A DNA stretch of 64,000 nt from SOJZ01 sp964556565 (GCA_964556565.1 CAZKWF010000001.1:62001-126000); one strand, 5' to 3'; positions 25,264 to 34,128 are shown, counted from the stretch's first letter. Program-made: numbers and translations. Notes: generated by a model not told the origin, from the sequence alone.

Positions 25264-25274
25264 TATTTATATTT
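25264..25274 (-). promoter_or_regulatory. TATA box of the PLD-HerA operon
   Basis: On the minus strand GAAATATAAATAGT lies about 37-47 bases before the ATG at 25227, predicting a leader of roughly 17 bases. It is the only good promoter I see for the six genes down to 19348, whose gaps are 12, 6, 23 and 11 bases and a 4-base overlap. Confidence 0.6.
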
Positions 25275-25505
25275 CTCCGCCCCGCGAATCGAATTTTTAA
25301 GAAATAAACATTTCTCGCATGCGTGCATTTTCAAAGGTTGAGAAAGGCGGAAGAAAGCAATGTAGTTGTTATCTTGCATGCAGAACATAGGGTGTCTGCA
25401 AGGAGATTATACGCGAATTGAAAGAGAAGGTTTTCACCTTTGTATTTGGTTCATATCTTAGACCCTGGTAGAAGCCGTCACACAGGCACACGATCCTTCA
25501 AACAA

Positions 25506-27080
25506 TCACTCTGACCTGACATAGACCACGTTTCCGCCTACAATGGTCATCTCCACTTTAACGTCTCTAATTTCATTAGGCGGGATTTCATGTGGTTCAC
25601 GAGACAAAACTACGAGGTCCGCCAGTTTACCAACATCAATCAACCCCTTAATATCCTCTTCAAAAGATGCATACGCCGCGTTAACCGTGTAGAGACGTAG
25701 AGCATCATCCACACTGATTCGTTCCTCAGGAAAGGCTTCTCTCGCCACAGCCGCCCAAACGCCTAATAAAGGATCAATAGGCTCAACTGGACAATCTGAC
25801 CCGCCAGTCGTCAACACACCCTCTTGAACCAGTGTTCTGAAAGGATAAACCCATCTAGCTCTGGTAGAACCTACACGATTTGCCACCCAGAAATCAGAAA
25901 CAACAAAATGCGGCTGTACAGATGCTATCACCTTCAACTTCTTCATATGTTGAATCAGCCTCTCGTTAAGAACAGACGCGTGCTCTATACGGTGACGATG
26001 ATTCTCCTTCGGCGCTTCCTTTAACGCGTTTTCCAGTACGGTCAACACCATGTCTATAGCCCGATCACCGATAGCATGTATGGCCAACTGAAAGCCAGCT
26101 CTATGTGCCTCCATAACAAGCGTATTCAGCTTCTCTTGAGTGTACAGCATCATTCCTTTCCTTGTAGGCTCATCTTGATACGGCTGAAATAAAGCTGCAG
26201 TACGCGCACCTAGAGAACCGTCTGAAAAGATTTTCACACTTCCAATTCGTACCCTGTTGTCTCCGAAGCCTGTGTGCATGCCTAAATCGATCAGATGGTC
26301 CAAAAGCTTCACTGAAACTATGACATACACTCTTAGAAGCAGTTTATTCTGTTCACGAAGCTTCTGGATAACGCGTATCTCGGTTGGTGAGCTGATCAGC
26401 CAGTGGACGCTGGTCAGTCCCGCTTCTACGGCTTTCTGGCACGCTAGACTGCACGCTTCTGTGAGTTCTTCCTCGCTGGGCTCCGGCTTCACCTCCCAAA
26501 CTAGATTCATTGCATTTTCACGTAAGATGCCCGTCGGTTCGCCTGTTTTCGGATCTTTATCGATCTGTCCAGCGGGTGGAAGCGTGGCTTCTCTTGTAAT
26601 GTTTGCTAGTTCTAATGCTTGGCTGTTTGCAACGCAGACGTGTCCGCATACGCGTGTAAGAATTACTGGGTTGTTCGGTGAAAACTTGTCCAAGTCCCAT
26701 CGAGTAGGGTATCGTCTCTCTGTGAGGCGGTCTTGGTCCCATCCGCGGCCTAAAATCCATTGTCCTTTGCCTGTCTTTTGTATACGTTTTTTTAGTTTTT
26801 TCTGCATTTCTTTGATGGAGTTGACTCCTCTAAGGTTGATTTGTTTTAGTGATTTTCCGTATCCTGTGACGTGTGCGTGAGTGTCTATGAAGCCGGGAAC
26901 AACGGTTTTTCCTTTAAGGCTTATTATCTTCGTGTTTTTTCCAATCCATGGTTTGATTTCTTTGTTTGTGCCCACTTCAATGATTCTGTCATCTTTGACG
27001 GCTATGGCTTGAGCGTGGGGCTTAGAAGGGTTCATGGTCAAAACGTTTCCGTTGGTTAAAACCAAGTCTGCCCACATCAT
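25506..27080 (-). CDS. Amidohydrolase family 3 protein (YtcJ-like)
   Basis: 524 residues of the metal-dependent amidohydrolase superfamily: VVPGFIDTHAHV (metal-binding HxH), FSDGSLGARTAAL (carries the usual metal-bridging acid region), FQLAIHAIGDRAIDMVL (His ligand), HRIEHASVL (His) and TTGGSDCPVEPIDP (catalytic Asp). This is the YtcJ/exoenzyme-like subset, whose substrates are mostly unknown amides or N-acyl compounds. No signal peptide, so cytoplasmic. GGAGGT lies 4 bases before the tandem ATGs at 27080/27077. It is a single gene beyond the end of the defence-like block; S30e lies upstream in the same direction. Confidence 0.9.
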   Translation of the reverse strand: MMWADLVLTNGNVLTMNPSKPHAQAIAVKDDRIIEVGTNKEIKPWIGKNTKIISLKGKTVVPGFIDTHAHVTGYGKSLKQINLRGVNSIKEMQKKLKKRIQKTGKGQWILGRGWDQDRLTERRYPTRWDLDKFSPNNPVILTRVCGHVCVANSQALELANITREATLPPAGQIDKDPKTGEPTGILRENAMNLVWEVKPEPSEEELTEACSLACQKAVEAGLTSVHWLISSPTEIRVIQKLREQNKLLLRVYVIVSVKLLDHLIDLGMHTGFGDNRVRIGSVKIFSDGSLGARTAALFQPYQDEPTRKGMMLYTQEKLNTLVMEAHRAGFQLAIHAIGDRAIDMVLTVLENALKEAPKENHRHRIEHASVLNERLIQHMKKLKVIASVQPHFVVSDFWVANRVGSTRARWVYPFRTLVQEGVLTTGGSDCPVEPIDPLLGVWAAVAREAFPEERISVDDALRLYTVNAAYASFEEDIKGLIDVGKLADLVVLSREPHEIPPNEIRDVKVEMTIVGGNVVYVRSE

Positions 27081-27232
27081 GAGACCTCCTTTGTAATTCC
27101 GATATGTTTTGAGACTATTTGAACAATCTTATCAATTAATAAAACTCTTTAGAAATTCTGATAATTACAGATGCTTTTTGTTGGGATGAACAGTTTTCAG
27201 AATGTTTGTGGATGATTTTGAGGCTGTGAGTT

Positions 27233-27418
27233 TCAGCGTCGTCTTCTTCGTCTTCGCTTGAGCGGATTTTGGCCTGGGGTGCGTTGTAGGACTACTCGTT
27301 TTTCGTAATTGCGTCGGCATCGTACCCTTGGCATTCGTGTTTTTCTCGGCGTGGTTGCGATCTTTGGGGTTTGTGACCGAACTTTTCCGGCTTTTGACAG
27401 TGATCCGTGTGTTGGCAT
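27233..27418 (-). CDS. rps30e: Ribosomal protein S30e
   Basis: 61 residues beginning MPTHGSLSKAGKVRSQTPKI, the near-universal start of archaeal/eukaryotic S30e, followed by RMPRVRCRRNYEKRVVLQRTPGQN. It binds the small ribosomal subunit near the decoding region. GAGG lies 8 bases before the ATG. Unlike usual archaeal S30e, which ends soon after PGQN, it continues into a tail of seven arginines written with mixed CGA/AGA/CGC codons. Codon use is strongly A- and C-rich, like the methylmalonyl-CoA mutase gene. About 100 bases upstream is a G-run/TATA element also found before the mutase operon. The gene is short and easily missed by annotation. Confidence 0.9.
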   Translation of the reverse strand: MPTHGSLSKAGKVRSQTPKIATTPRKTRMPRVRCRRNYEKRVVLQRTPGQNPLKRRRRRRR

Positions 27419-27722
27419 TTATTGTTCCTCTGTCCTGTGTACTTTTGTGTTGGTCGGGGTTCTTTTAAGTGTTTTTCTTTTTGTCCTTGATGTGTTTGTC
27501 CTGTTGTTTGCGCGTATCTCTCTTTAGGCCCCCTATAATTTTTTATGCATACATAAAGCGGTTAACATAGATCGTTTACATTTAAACATTATAGAGTGTA
27601 AAGAACGTGTAAAACTCCAAAAATCGGGGACTGATGGGCTCCGCTTATATACATTTCAGAAATCAGTTTTTAGAAAAAAGAGAGGGGGAATGTTTTTCTC
27701 AGCAGATTCTTCTAAGGGCTAC
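27419..27722. other. Non-coding leader and promoter region of S30e
   Basis: This 304-base stretch separates S30e from a secreted-protein gene transcribed toward it. It holds the S30e upstream element and A/T-rich DNA; I see no gene in it. Confidence 0.45.
27516..27537 (-). promoter_or_regulatory. G-run/TATA element upstream of S30e
   Basis: On the minus strand TATAGGGGGCCTAAAGAGAGAT, the same order of parts (TATA, run of five to six G, YCTA, AAGAGAGA) as before the mutase operon at 7206-7241. It lies 98-119 bases upstream of the S30e start. Confidence 0.4.
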
Positions 27723-28184
27723 TTATGATATTACCCAGATGTACACACGTATCTCCTCCCAACGAATATCGTCGGGGGCTCTATGAACGAGGATCTGGTT
27801 GATGCTCTGCGCCCACCAGGAAGCACCATCGTTGTACCATTCACCATCATAATAGTATGCAAAGCCTCCATACAGCATTTGGTGGAGGTCACTATTTACC
27901 CACCTCCCAACCATATAAACGAAGAGCTCATTGGTTCCAAGATTGTGCTCGCATATGACCCCCCCAGGGCTAACTGCCATCCATCCACTGTCGTATGCTG
28001 GTGGACCCATAAATCCAAGCGGTAATGATTGATTCTCCAACACTTCAATTCTGGATTCAAGACCATAGAATGCTTCCCAAATCTGATCAAAGGGATTACC
28101 ACCATTTGAAGCCATACTTGTTCCAATTAGGAAACAGATGAGTGCAATGCTTGTTATCATAACAGCTTGTTTCTTCCCAATCAC
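27723..28184 (-). CDS. Secreted or membrane-anchored small beta-rich protein
   Basis: 153 residues. The N-terminus (MIGKKQAVMITSIALICFLIGTSMASNGG) is a signal peptide or anchor. A short helical ESRIEVLEN linker precedes GFMGPPAYDSGWMAVSPGGVICEHNLGTNELFVYMVG, a pattern seen in small carbohydrate- or tail-fibre-like beta domains (H-type lectin resemblance, from memory), with GDW/YYYDGEWYNDGASWWAQ rich in aromatics. It starts at a GTG with GGTGAT 4 bases upstream. It probably sits outside the cell. No partner is evident, though the TSP3-repeat protein next upstream is also secreted and on the same strand. Confidence 0.7.
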   Translation of the reverse strand: MIGKKQAVMITSIALICFLIGTSMASNGGNPFDQIWEAFYGLESRIEVLENQSLPLGFMGPPAYDSGWMAVSPGGVICEHNLGTNELFVYMVGRWVNSDLHQMLYGGFAYYYDGEWYNDGASWWAQSINQILVHRAPDDIRWEEIRVYIWVIS

Positions 28185-28459
28185 GTTATCACCCCCTTAT
28201 CCCTTCTAACAACCTAACAGACTCTTTCAACCCATACTAAACATTTGAGGAACTAACTTCTATAACATACATGCACAATGTAAAATTCCTTAATGCATGC
28301 ATAGTCACATCGAGTAGCCTTTTCTCCTTAGCAAGGATTCAGAATCTTTAAATCCTAGTGTGAGAATGTCGAATTAAATAGCGGTTGGTAATTTCTGGAG
28401 TACTAGATGTTCTGTTGTTTCTGGAAGTTTCTGGCTAACAAATAAATTGAGGTGATAAA

Positions 28460-28555
28460 ATGCCATATAAACCTAGAAAAAAGCGTATGCCAATTAAACA
28501 GGTATTAAGGATAGAAAAAGGATTTAGGATGGAGGACCTGGAAGGGAAATACTGA
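28460..28555 (+). CDS. Very small basic protein (31 residues)
   Basis: MPYKPRKKRMPIKQVLRIEK and a short acidic end. Its support is the strong ribosome site GAGGTGAT that ends 3 bases before the ATG and the high Lys/Arg content; there is no database-like family I can name. It sits in a gap between two secreted-protein genes and the stop overlaps an ATGCATGCAT palindrome. It could be a real small DNA/RNA-binding protein or a chance frame behind a functional ribosome site. Confidence 0.45.
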   Translation: MPYKPRKKRMPIKQVLRIEKGFRMEDLEGKY

Positions 28556-28612
28556 TGCATGCATTAAATTTGTTGGTTTCTACATCTTCGTAACATCCTC
28601 TGATTCTTCAAG

Positions 28613-28650
28613 AGCAACAAATCCAACATCAAAATAATCCATGCATACTG
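28613..28650 (+). repeat. Direct repeat, left copy, flanking the TSP3-repeat gene
   Basis: AGCAACAAATCCAACATCAA and about 18 further bases recur at 30953-30990 with only a few differences, ending in both copies with CATGCATA/G. The two copies bracket the secreted-protein gene at 28720-30558 and lie outside coding DNA. Confidence 0.55.
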
Positions 28651-28719
28651 AAAATCCGTTAGAAAAAATGGAGTGTACGGGAGATATCTCCACATTTTTG
28701 TTGCTCGCGTAGAGGGCGG

Positions 28720-30558
28720 TTAAGCCAAGTTGGCAATGTAGATATCGATGAGTTCTCGAATCTCTACCTGCGCTGTACAGTCCACGATCCAGTCGTTTCC
28801 GTCAGGTGACAAGCCGCAACCATCAACGTGCCGTCGTGTGTTCTCCAGCAGCTTCATCGCTTCATCAATATTGCCGTCAGCCACGGCTAGTTCGACATCG
28901 TTGAGTATGTTGATCATGGCATTCCTAAGACCTCGGCTACGACTTCGATCCTTGAAAGCACTATCTGGCAAAGCGTTTATGGCATTCTGAAGCCACTCCA
29001 CGTCTTCCCCGTCTGGTATGCCGTCGTCGTCAGTATCAGAGTCCAACGGGTCAGTTCCGTACTCAACCTCCAAACCATCAGTGAGACCATCGTCGTCAGT
29101 ATCGGAGTCTAGGGGATCAGTGCCGTAGACGTCAACCTCGTCACCATCCGTGAGTCCATCGTCGTCACTATCAGGGTCCAAGGGGTCAGTACCGTAAACA
29201 TTAACCTCGTCACCGTCAGTTAAGCCGTCGTCGTCGCTGTCCGTGTCTAGTGGGTCTGTACCATAGACATTAACTTCGTCACCGTCTGTCAGTCCATCGT
29301 CGTCGCTATCAGAGTCATCCGGGTCTGTGCCCATCGCGATCTCCGTTCCATCCATGAGACCGTCGTCGTCGCTGTCCAAGTCAATTGCGAATGTTAGATT
29401 TCCAAGCGGTGGGGTGTATGTTGCGTTGATTGCTCCGATTTCGGGTTCAAGGAGGGGAACTGGAAGGTTGCCCATACCTACGAGGGTTCCGACACCTGGG
29501 TCGAGGCCTAGGATGTTAGTTGCTGCAACTGCGTCTCCGATTGTATCATCTAGACCTATCTGCTGGTAGAGGGGGCCTAGGCTGCCGGAGAATATGTTGA
29601 TAGTTCGATCACCAACTATGGGGTCCAAGAAGCCCTTCATGTCGAGGTTCAGGTCTATGTCTGCAGATGTATTCAGCCAGTGGAGAACGGGTGTTAATAG
29701 TGCATTGACGGTATCAGGTTCATCTGGGAGCTGAACGGTAACATCTAGAGTCTCACCGGCAGTTCCCCACTCGAGGATGCTTGGAAACCCTGGAAACCCC
29801 AATATCGGACCTGGATCTGTGATGTTAGCTCCAGTGGCATCGATGAAAGCCACCGCGCCACCGGCACCGCCTCCTATAGGTGTATCAGGAAAGTCATCTA
29901 GAGGCACAGGCGAAAGCGTAAGGGCGCTTGTTAAACTCGCATCAAGTATGTGAAGGGTGAAGAGAGTCAAACCGATTGTACTACTACTCATAGGGACAAC
30001 GACAGACGGTTCTCCGTTGAGAGGTGCTGTGAAGTTTGCTGATCCTGTGGCCAGATCCATGGGTACTGGTACGTTGTCGATAAGTTCAAGTTCTACGAGA
30101 AAGGGAATGATAGCGGCACCGAAGGGAATTATTAGCTCAGTCCAGGCTAGCGCGGTGACATTGAAAGAGACGGTGATCACTGCTGATGCATCAAGGCTGA
30201 TCTCTGGGCCAGAATCATCGGTGGGTGTGTAGGTTATCTGTAGTGGCATGGGTTGTCCGGGCAGAATATCCGCAGTGTCATAGGTGAGAGTTATGTCAAC
30301 TCCCATGTCAACCATGACATTAGCCGTTCCATTGATGTCAAATTCGTAATTGATTAGTTCCTCACCAAAAGGTCCTAGAAGCGCATCGTCTATGTTTTCG
30401 TCAAACGTGAAAGTAGCGTTGAATCCAAGTCGCAGATGCTCCGTAATGGTGACCTCGGTTTGGGCATGTACAGATGGGACGAGTGCAGACGGAAACAACA
30501 CCAAGGAAGCGAACATCAGGATTATCAGGCTCAATGTGCCTACGTGGTTTCTTCTCAT
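28720..30558 (-). CDS. Secreted protein with thrombospondin type 3 calcium-binding repeats
   Basis: 612 residues. A signal peptide (LIILMFASLVLFPSALVPSVHAQ) is followed by about 380 residues of beta-rich, Ser/Thr/Pro-rich sequence without a recognised domain. Then come about six TSP3 repeats of the form D-S-D-D-D-G-L-T-D-G-x-E-V-x-x-Y-G-T-D-P-x-D (about residues 390-520), each binding Ca2+ with Asp side chains, and a C-terminal helical domain ending in VEIRELIDIYIANLA with two Cys (CGLSPDGNDWIVDC). It is likely extracellular and calcium-stabilised; a surface-adhesion or matrix role is inferred. GGTGA lies 6 bases before the ATG, with a TATA-like TATTTAAAAT near 30592-30602. A ~38-base direct repeat flanks the gene. 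Confidence 0.85.
   Translation of the reverse strand: MRRNHVGTLSLIILMFASLVLFPSALVPSVHAQTEVTITEHLRLGFNATFTFDENIDDALLGPFGEELINYEFDINGTANVMVDMGVDITLTYDTADILPGQPMPLQITYTPTDDSGPEISLDASAVITVSFNVTALAWTELIIPFGAAIIPFLVELELIDNVPVPMDLATGSANFTAPLNGEPSVVVPMSSSTIGLTLFTLHILDASLTSALTLSPVPLDDFPDTPIGGGAGGAVAFIDATGANITDPGPILGFPGFPSILEWGTAGETLDVTVQLPDEPDTVNALLTPVLHWLNTSADIDLNLDMKGFLDPIVGDRTINIFSGSLGPLYQQIGLDDTIGDAVAATNILGLDPGVGTLVGMGNLPVPLLEPEIGAINATYTPPLGNLTFAIDLDSDDDGLMDGTEIAMGTDPDDSDSDDDGLTDGDEVNVYGTDPLDTDSDDDGLTDGDEVNVYGTDPLDPDSDDDGLTDGDEVDVYGTDPLDSDTDDDGLTDGLEVEYGTDPLDSDTDDDGIPDGEDVEWLQNAINALPDSAFKDRSRSRGLRNAMINILNDVELAVADGNIDEAMKLLENTRRHVDGCGLSPDGNDWIVDCTAQVEIRELIDIYIANLA
29000..29390 (-). repeat. In-gene array encoding the TSP3 repeats
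   Basis: Six units of about 63-69 bases in which GTCGTCGTC (coding for Asp-Asp-Asp on the complement) recurs. The middle units are most alike, suggesting recent unit duplication. Confidence 0.8.
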
Positions 30559-31107
30559 GTGTTTTCACCATTAGGCACACCTTTTGAATCATTTTAAATA
30601 TTAGACTTGTGAAAGAAAACTCTAGAACGGTTCTTCTCTTCTTCAGCACGTAAAAAAGGGTTCGCCGGAGCTAACTGGCGGGCTTGCGACCTAGCTGATG
30701 TATCATGGCATGCATACTCCGATTTATAGGCATACACGAACTTGAGCACAGTTGGGTGCTTTTATATTCAAGAGCCGTTGGAGTTGTGTCCGCCTGCCTG
30801 CTATTGCCAAATCATACCCATGCGCGCGCGCAGAAAAAAACCAGCAAATCAGCTTTGTGCGTTAAGAATTTCAAAGATGCCTTCATTGAAAATCAGAGAA
30901 TTTCATGTTTTTCCGGACTTGTTGCTTTCCTTGTTGGTTTTTTGATGTTAAAAGTAACAAATCCAACATCAAATTAATTCATGCATGCAAACTCATACGC
31001 ACAAAAGAGTTTAAATAGCCAGCATGTCAACTGATTGAACACACGAGAATTAGAATTCCATGAGAATGCTGGTTTTTCGTTGACTGTTAAATGGAGGTGT
31101 AGTTCGA
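30559..31107. other. 549-base gap without a supported gene
   Basis: This gap contains the promoter of the TSP3 gene, a GC-rich CATGCGCGCGCGC run near 30819-30831, an inverted repeat at about 30941-30973 (TTGATGTT ... AACATCAA, 15-base loop), the right copy of the direct repeat and TGCATGCA palindromes. Frames seen here lack ribosome sites. Confidence 0.5.
30953..30990 (+). repeat. Direct repeat, right copy, flanking the TSP3-repeat gene
   Basis: AGTAACAAATCCAACATCAA plus the following ~18 bases match 28613-28650. The inner part CAACATCAA also forms an inverted repeat with TTGATGTT at about 30941, so this copy could fold into a hairpin. Confidence 0.55.
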
Positions 31108-31251
31108 TTGTCGTATAGAGAAAAGCGAGAAATGCACAAGGCTGTATGCGCTGATTGCGGTCAAGAATGTGAAGTTCCCTTCAAACCTGACGGAACCAGG
31201 CCCATATATTGCCGAGAATGCTATTCCAAACGAAGACCCCCAAGAAGATAA
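31108..31251 (+). CDS. Small zinc-ribbon protein
   Basis: 47 residues from a TTG, with GGAGGTG at 31093-31099 (8-base gap). CADCGQECEVPFKPDGTRPI then YCREC gives two C-x-x-C pairs about 20 residues apart around PFxPxxxRPIYC, the conserved plan of a family of tiny zinc-ribbon proteins found across bacteria and archaea. The flanks are basic (YREKR, YSKRRPPRR), so it may bind nucleic acid. It stands alone on its strand between a gap and a convergent zinc-ribbon gene. Confidence 0.8.
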   Translation: MSYREKREMHKAVCADCGQECEVPFKPDGTRPIYCRECYSKRRPPRR

Positions 31252-31391
31252 TAAGCTTATTAGCTAAATCTTCGGTCCGTCTTACGCACTTCCTTCCTTT
31301 TTATTACATGCATGCATCAAAATTCGTTATACACATCTTTTACGTTCATGTTAAAAGAATGTAAACATCTTCAATGCATGCATGGATAGTA

Positions 31392-31709
31392 CTATCTTAC
31401 AAATGTCTGCGCGTGCGCTTTGTCTGTGCATTCTGTTAACTTTTTGCATGTTAGGCATTCTTCTGGAATCTGACCTCCACTAGAGAATAGCTTCAGATAT
31501 CCAAAGTAGTGCGGGCAACTTGACGGGTCTTCTTTTCTCACTTTGCGAGAATGGCTTGGGAATTTCAAGCCTTCCTCTTCCAAGGTGAGATCAATTCGGT
31601 TTTTGCAGTGTGGGCAAGCGTAGTAAGTTTCCCGCGGGATCCTTGAGAGATCGATCTGTGCAATAAGCTGATTAATCTTCTTTCCACAGCCTGGATGAGG
31701 ACACTTCAC
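31392..31709 (-). CDS. Zinc-ribbon protein with three C-x-x-C-like sites
   Basis: 105 residues from a GTG. It starts directly with C-P-H-P-G-C-G-K-K-I, then CPHCKNRI, then a third cluster CPHYFGYLKLF and CLTCKKLTEC. Six to seven Cys plus His residues suggest two or three small metal sites. There is no further domain and no signal peptide. Function unknown; such proteins often assist other proteins as small metal-binding adaptors. It converges with the zinc-ribbon gene at 31108. Confidence 0.7.
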   Translation of the reverse strand: MKCPHPGCGKKINQLIAQIDLSRIPRETYYACPHCKNRIDLTLEEEGLKFPSHSRKVRKEDPSSCPHYFGYLKLFSSGGQIPEECLTCKKLTECTDKAHAQTFVR

Positions 31710-31885
31710 TGGCCTTTCAACCCGATATATTAAGTATCAATCGGAGGCGTAGTTCCTAACACTCGTAGCATTCTTCTATTGTCAGATTAAACGTTTATGA
31801 ACAGACAGTCAACATTCAAAAACGCGCATAGAAGTTGCATGCATTCGAAGGCAGTGGTTGAGCTATAACAAAGATAAGCAGTGAA

Positions 31886-32587
31886 TCAAGTTAGGCCAGA
31901 AATGAAAGCAAAAGCCATGATGAGAAGGATAATTCCACTAACTTTGGGAATGTATTTCTCGTAGTGTTTGACTTTTGATTCGACTTTTTGATATGCTTTG
32001 ATGCTGAAAAGTGTGACTCCAATCAAAGCTATGGTAACCGATAGAGCATAGCATATCATTAGAGTGAATGGGTTAACGCCTCCAATAGTCAGCGCTAAGA
32101 GTGCAAACTCTTCTTCATGGGCGAAGCCGAGCACAAAAGCGAAGACCGCTATGCCTAGAAGAGTCAACTTCACTCTCTTTTTGTGTTTGTGCCAATGACT
32201 GTGTCTCCCTGTGTCAGGGTGCTCATGCTCGTGTTCATGTTCAAACTCCCCAAGGTTCTCATGGAGATGCCCATGTTGACTTTCACCTTCATCTTCAACC
32301 TTTTCAAAGAAAAACCTGAGGGCAAGCAATATCAAAACTGCGCCCGCAAGGTACTTCATGATCTGAGATGGAAAAGTAACGAAAGAACTGATCAAGATGT
32401 AAACTATGACAACCGCAATTGATGAGATAAAATGGAAAAGTGAAATAATAGTTGAGCTAACAAAACCGTAGAATATGGGTCTTCGGGTCCTTGAGGAATA
32501 TAAAAAAGCGACTGGCCAGCCATGTGCGGGCTCCAGCCCATGTAACAACCCTATTGCGATCACAGCAAGAAAAACCGAATCAAACAA
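31886..32587 (-). CDS. Nickel/cobalt exporter (RcnA/NicO-like) with a His-rich loop
   Basis: 233 residues with about six membrane helices. HGLEPAHGWP near the N-terminus is the counterpart of the HGLDxDH metal-selectivity motif of nickel/cobalt transporters, and GFAHEEEFAL follows the loop. A cytoplasmic or external loop of about 30 residues is very His- and Glu-rich (HGHLHENLGEFEHEHEHEH, then HSHWHKHKK), typical of RcnA-like efflux proteins that bind divalent metal. Direction of transport is inferred from that loop. It starts at a TTG; a link with the zinc-ribbon gene downstream is unproven. Confidence 0.82.
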   Translation of the reverse strand: MFDSVFLAVIAIGLLHGLEPAHGWPVAFLYSSRTRRPIFYGFVSSTIISLFHFISSIAVVIVYILISSFVTFPSQIMKYLAGAVLILLALRFFFEKVEDEGESQHGHLHENLGEFEHEHEHEHPDTGRHSHWHKHKKRVKLTLLGIAVFAFVLGFAHEEEFALLALTIGGVNPFTLMICYALSVTIALIGVTLFSIKAYQKVESKVKHYEKYIPKVSGIILLIMAFAFISGLT

Positions 32588-32817
32588 CTTCCATTCACTT
32601 GCTCTTCTTAACGAACCGCTTTAAGAAAAATCTTCCCGTTCGTCATGTATGCATCCCGAACAAACTGTGACTCCTTGACTTGTTTTGGTTTGGATAGAAA
32701 CTCTGTGACTCTACATGAATGTACCTGTTCGCTTTTGAGGGAAGGTTAGGGGTTCTGGGTGTCATGTTGAAACTAAGCCTTATATTGATGGGTATTGTTT
32801 GTTCGGGAGTGGAATTC

Positions 32818-34062
32818 ATGGGGTTAGTGGACGTTCTTAGGCGAGAGTTCTCTTTCATTACAGGGAATTATCGAATTCTTGTAGTGAGCTGGATAATAAT
32901 GGACTTGGCTTTTGAAATGCCTGCCCCAAACTTTCAGTACTACGTTGAAGCTCTAGACGGAACAGGCGTAGCTCTAGGACTCATAGGTCTTGCCAACTTC
33001 CTCGCAATGGCAGCAGTAGCCTTTCCCGGTGGCTACCTTACAGACAAATATGGAAGACGTTGGCTGATAACGACCATGACGTTTGGAATGGCCTTGTCAT
33101 GGCTGTTCTTTGCGCTTGCACCCACATGGCACTTCATTCTATTAGGATCAATCGTGAGCAGTCTTTGCCTAATTTATCAACCTGCACTGTTCGCTATGGT
33201 CCAGGATTCGCTTCCACCGGAGCGTAGAGGCATGGGCTCTTCAATTATACAGCTCATCCACGGCACCTTCAATACTCCTGGCCCCATAATCGCTGGTTTT
33301 TTGCTGCTACAGTTCGGGCTGATTACAAGCATGAGAATCATCTACCTAGTTATGACCGCTCTGTTTCTTACCGCAGCAGTGTGGCGGCTCAGATTGAAGG
33401 AAACCATTACGAACGGAGAGCCCATTCGCTTTAGATACTTCATCTCTTCGTACCCCAAGGCCATCAAAGAAAGCTTCAAGGTCTGGAAAGTCGTGCCACG
33501 ATCAATGTTCTGGCTGTTTATTATTCAAAGCCTCATGATGTTCGGCATGTCGCTTACCAACGTGATCAACGCACTGTACGCTAGAGATGTGCTTCAAATA
33601 CCCCAGGAACAATGGTGGCTTGTCTTCATCCCACTCTTGCTGACCATAGTTGTAGCTTCTATCCCAATTGGCAAAACGGTTGACAAGATTGGAAGAAAAA
33701 TTCCATTAGCTACTGGCCTCATCATCTTTGGTGTAGCAACATGGATTTTTATGACTGGCGACTTTTTGAGAGTCATGGTTTCGATGTGCATGTTTGCAAT
33801 CGGTCAGTTGTTGGTGATGTCTTCGGTGATGGCGCTTGCAGCAGATCTTGTACCTCCAAAGAATAGGGGCAAGGTAGTTGGATTCAGAAATTTCGTCGGT
33901 TACATCGTGATGGGTTTCGGTATGCTGTTTGGTAATTATCTCTATGTTAGCTCAATTCCTCAACTGCCCTTTTACGTAACACTTGGATTGATCGCAATAG
34001 CACTCTCCATAGTTCTGCTTCATGTACATGAACCTGAGAAACGAGTGGATGAGCACACATAG
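32818..34062 (+). CDS. MFS transporter, paralogue of the one at 2068
   Basis: 414 residues from the ATG at 32818, which follows GGGAGTGG; the frame stays open about 100 bases upstream, but that part has no ribosome site. About 12 hydrophobic helices, the MFS loop GGYLTDKYGRRW and its C-terminal copy GKTVDKIGRKIP. It shares its first 60 residues, LCLIYQPAL and ALAPTWH with the permease at 2068-3351, so they are duplicates about 30 kb apart. Substrate unknown. Confidence 0.88.
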   Translation: MGLVDVLRREFSFITGNYRILVVSWIIMDLAFEMPAPNFQYYVEALDGTGVALGLIGLANFLAMAAVAFPGGYLTDKYGRRWLITTMTFGMALSWLFFALAPTWHFILLGSIVSSLCLIYQPALFAMVQDSLPPERRGMGSSIIQLIHGTFNTPGPIIAGFLLLQFGLITSMRIIYLVMTALFLTAAVWRLRLKETITNGEPIRFRYFISSYPKAIKESFKVWKVVPRSMFWLFIIQSLMMFGMSLTNVINALYARDVLQIPQEQWWLVFIPLLLTIVVASIPIGKTVDKIGRKIPLATGLIIFGVATWIFMTGDFLRVMVSMCMFAIGQLLVMSSVMALAADLVPPKNRGKVVGFRNFVGYIVMGFGMLFGNYLYVSSIPQLPFYVTLGLIAIALSIVLLHVHEPEKRVDEHT

Positions 34063-34128
34063 GCGCACATTTACCTTTGTGTGCGTACGTGTAGTACCTT
34101 AGCCTCTCTATTCCAAAAGCTTGGAAAT

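Noticed and set aside
30816..30835. CATGCGCGCGCGC run as possible Z-DNA or origin element
   Set aside because: Too short and isolated to support a function; the gap shows no other origin features.
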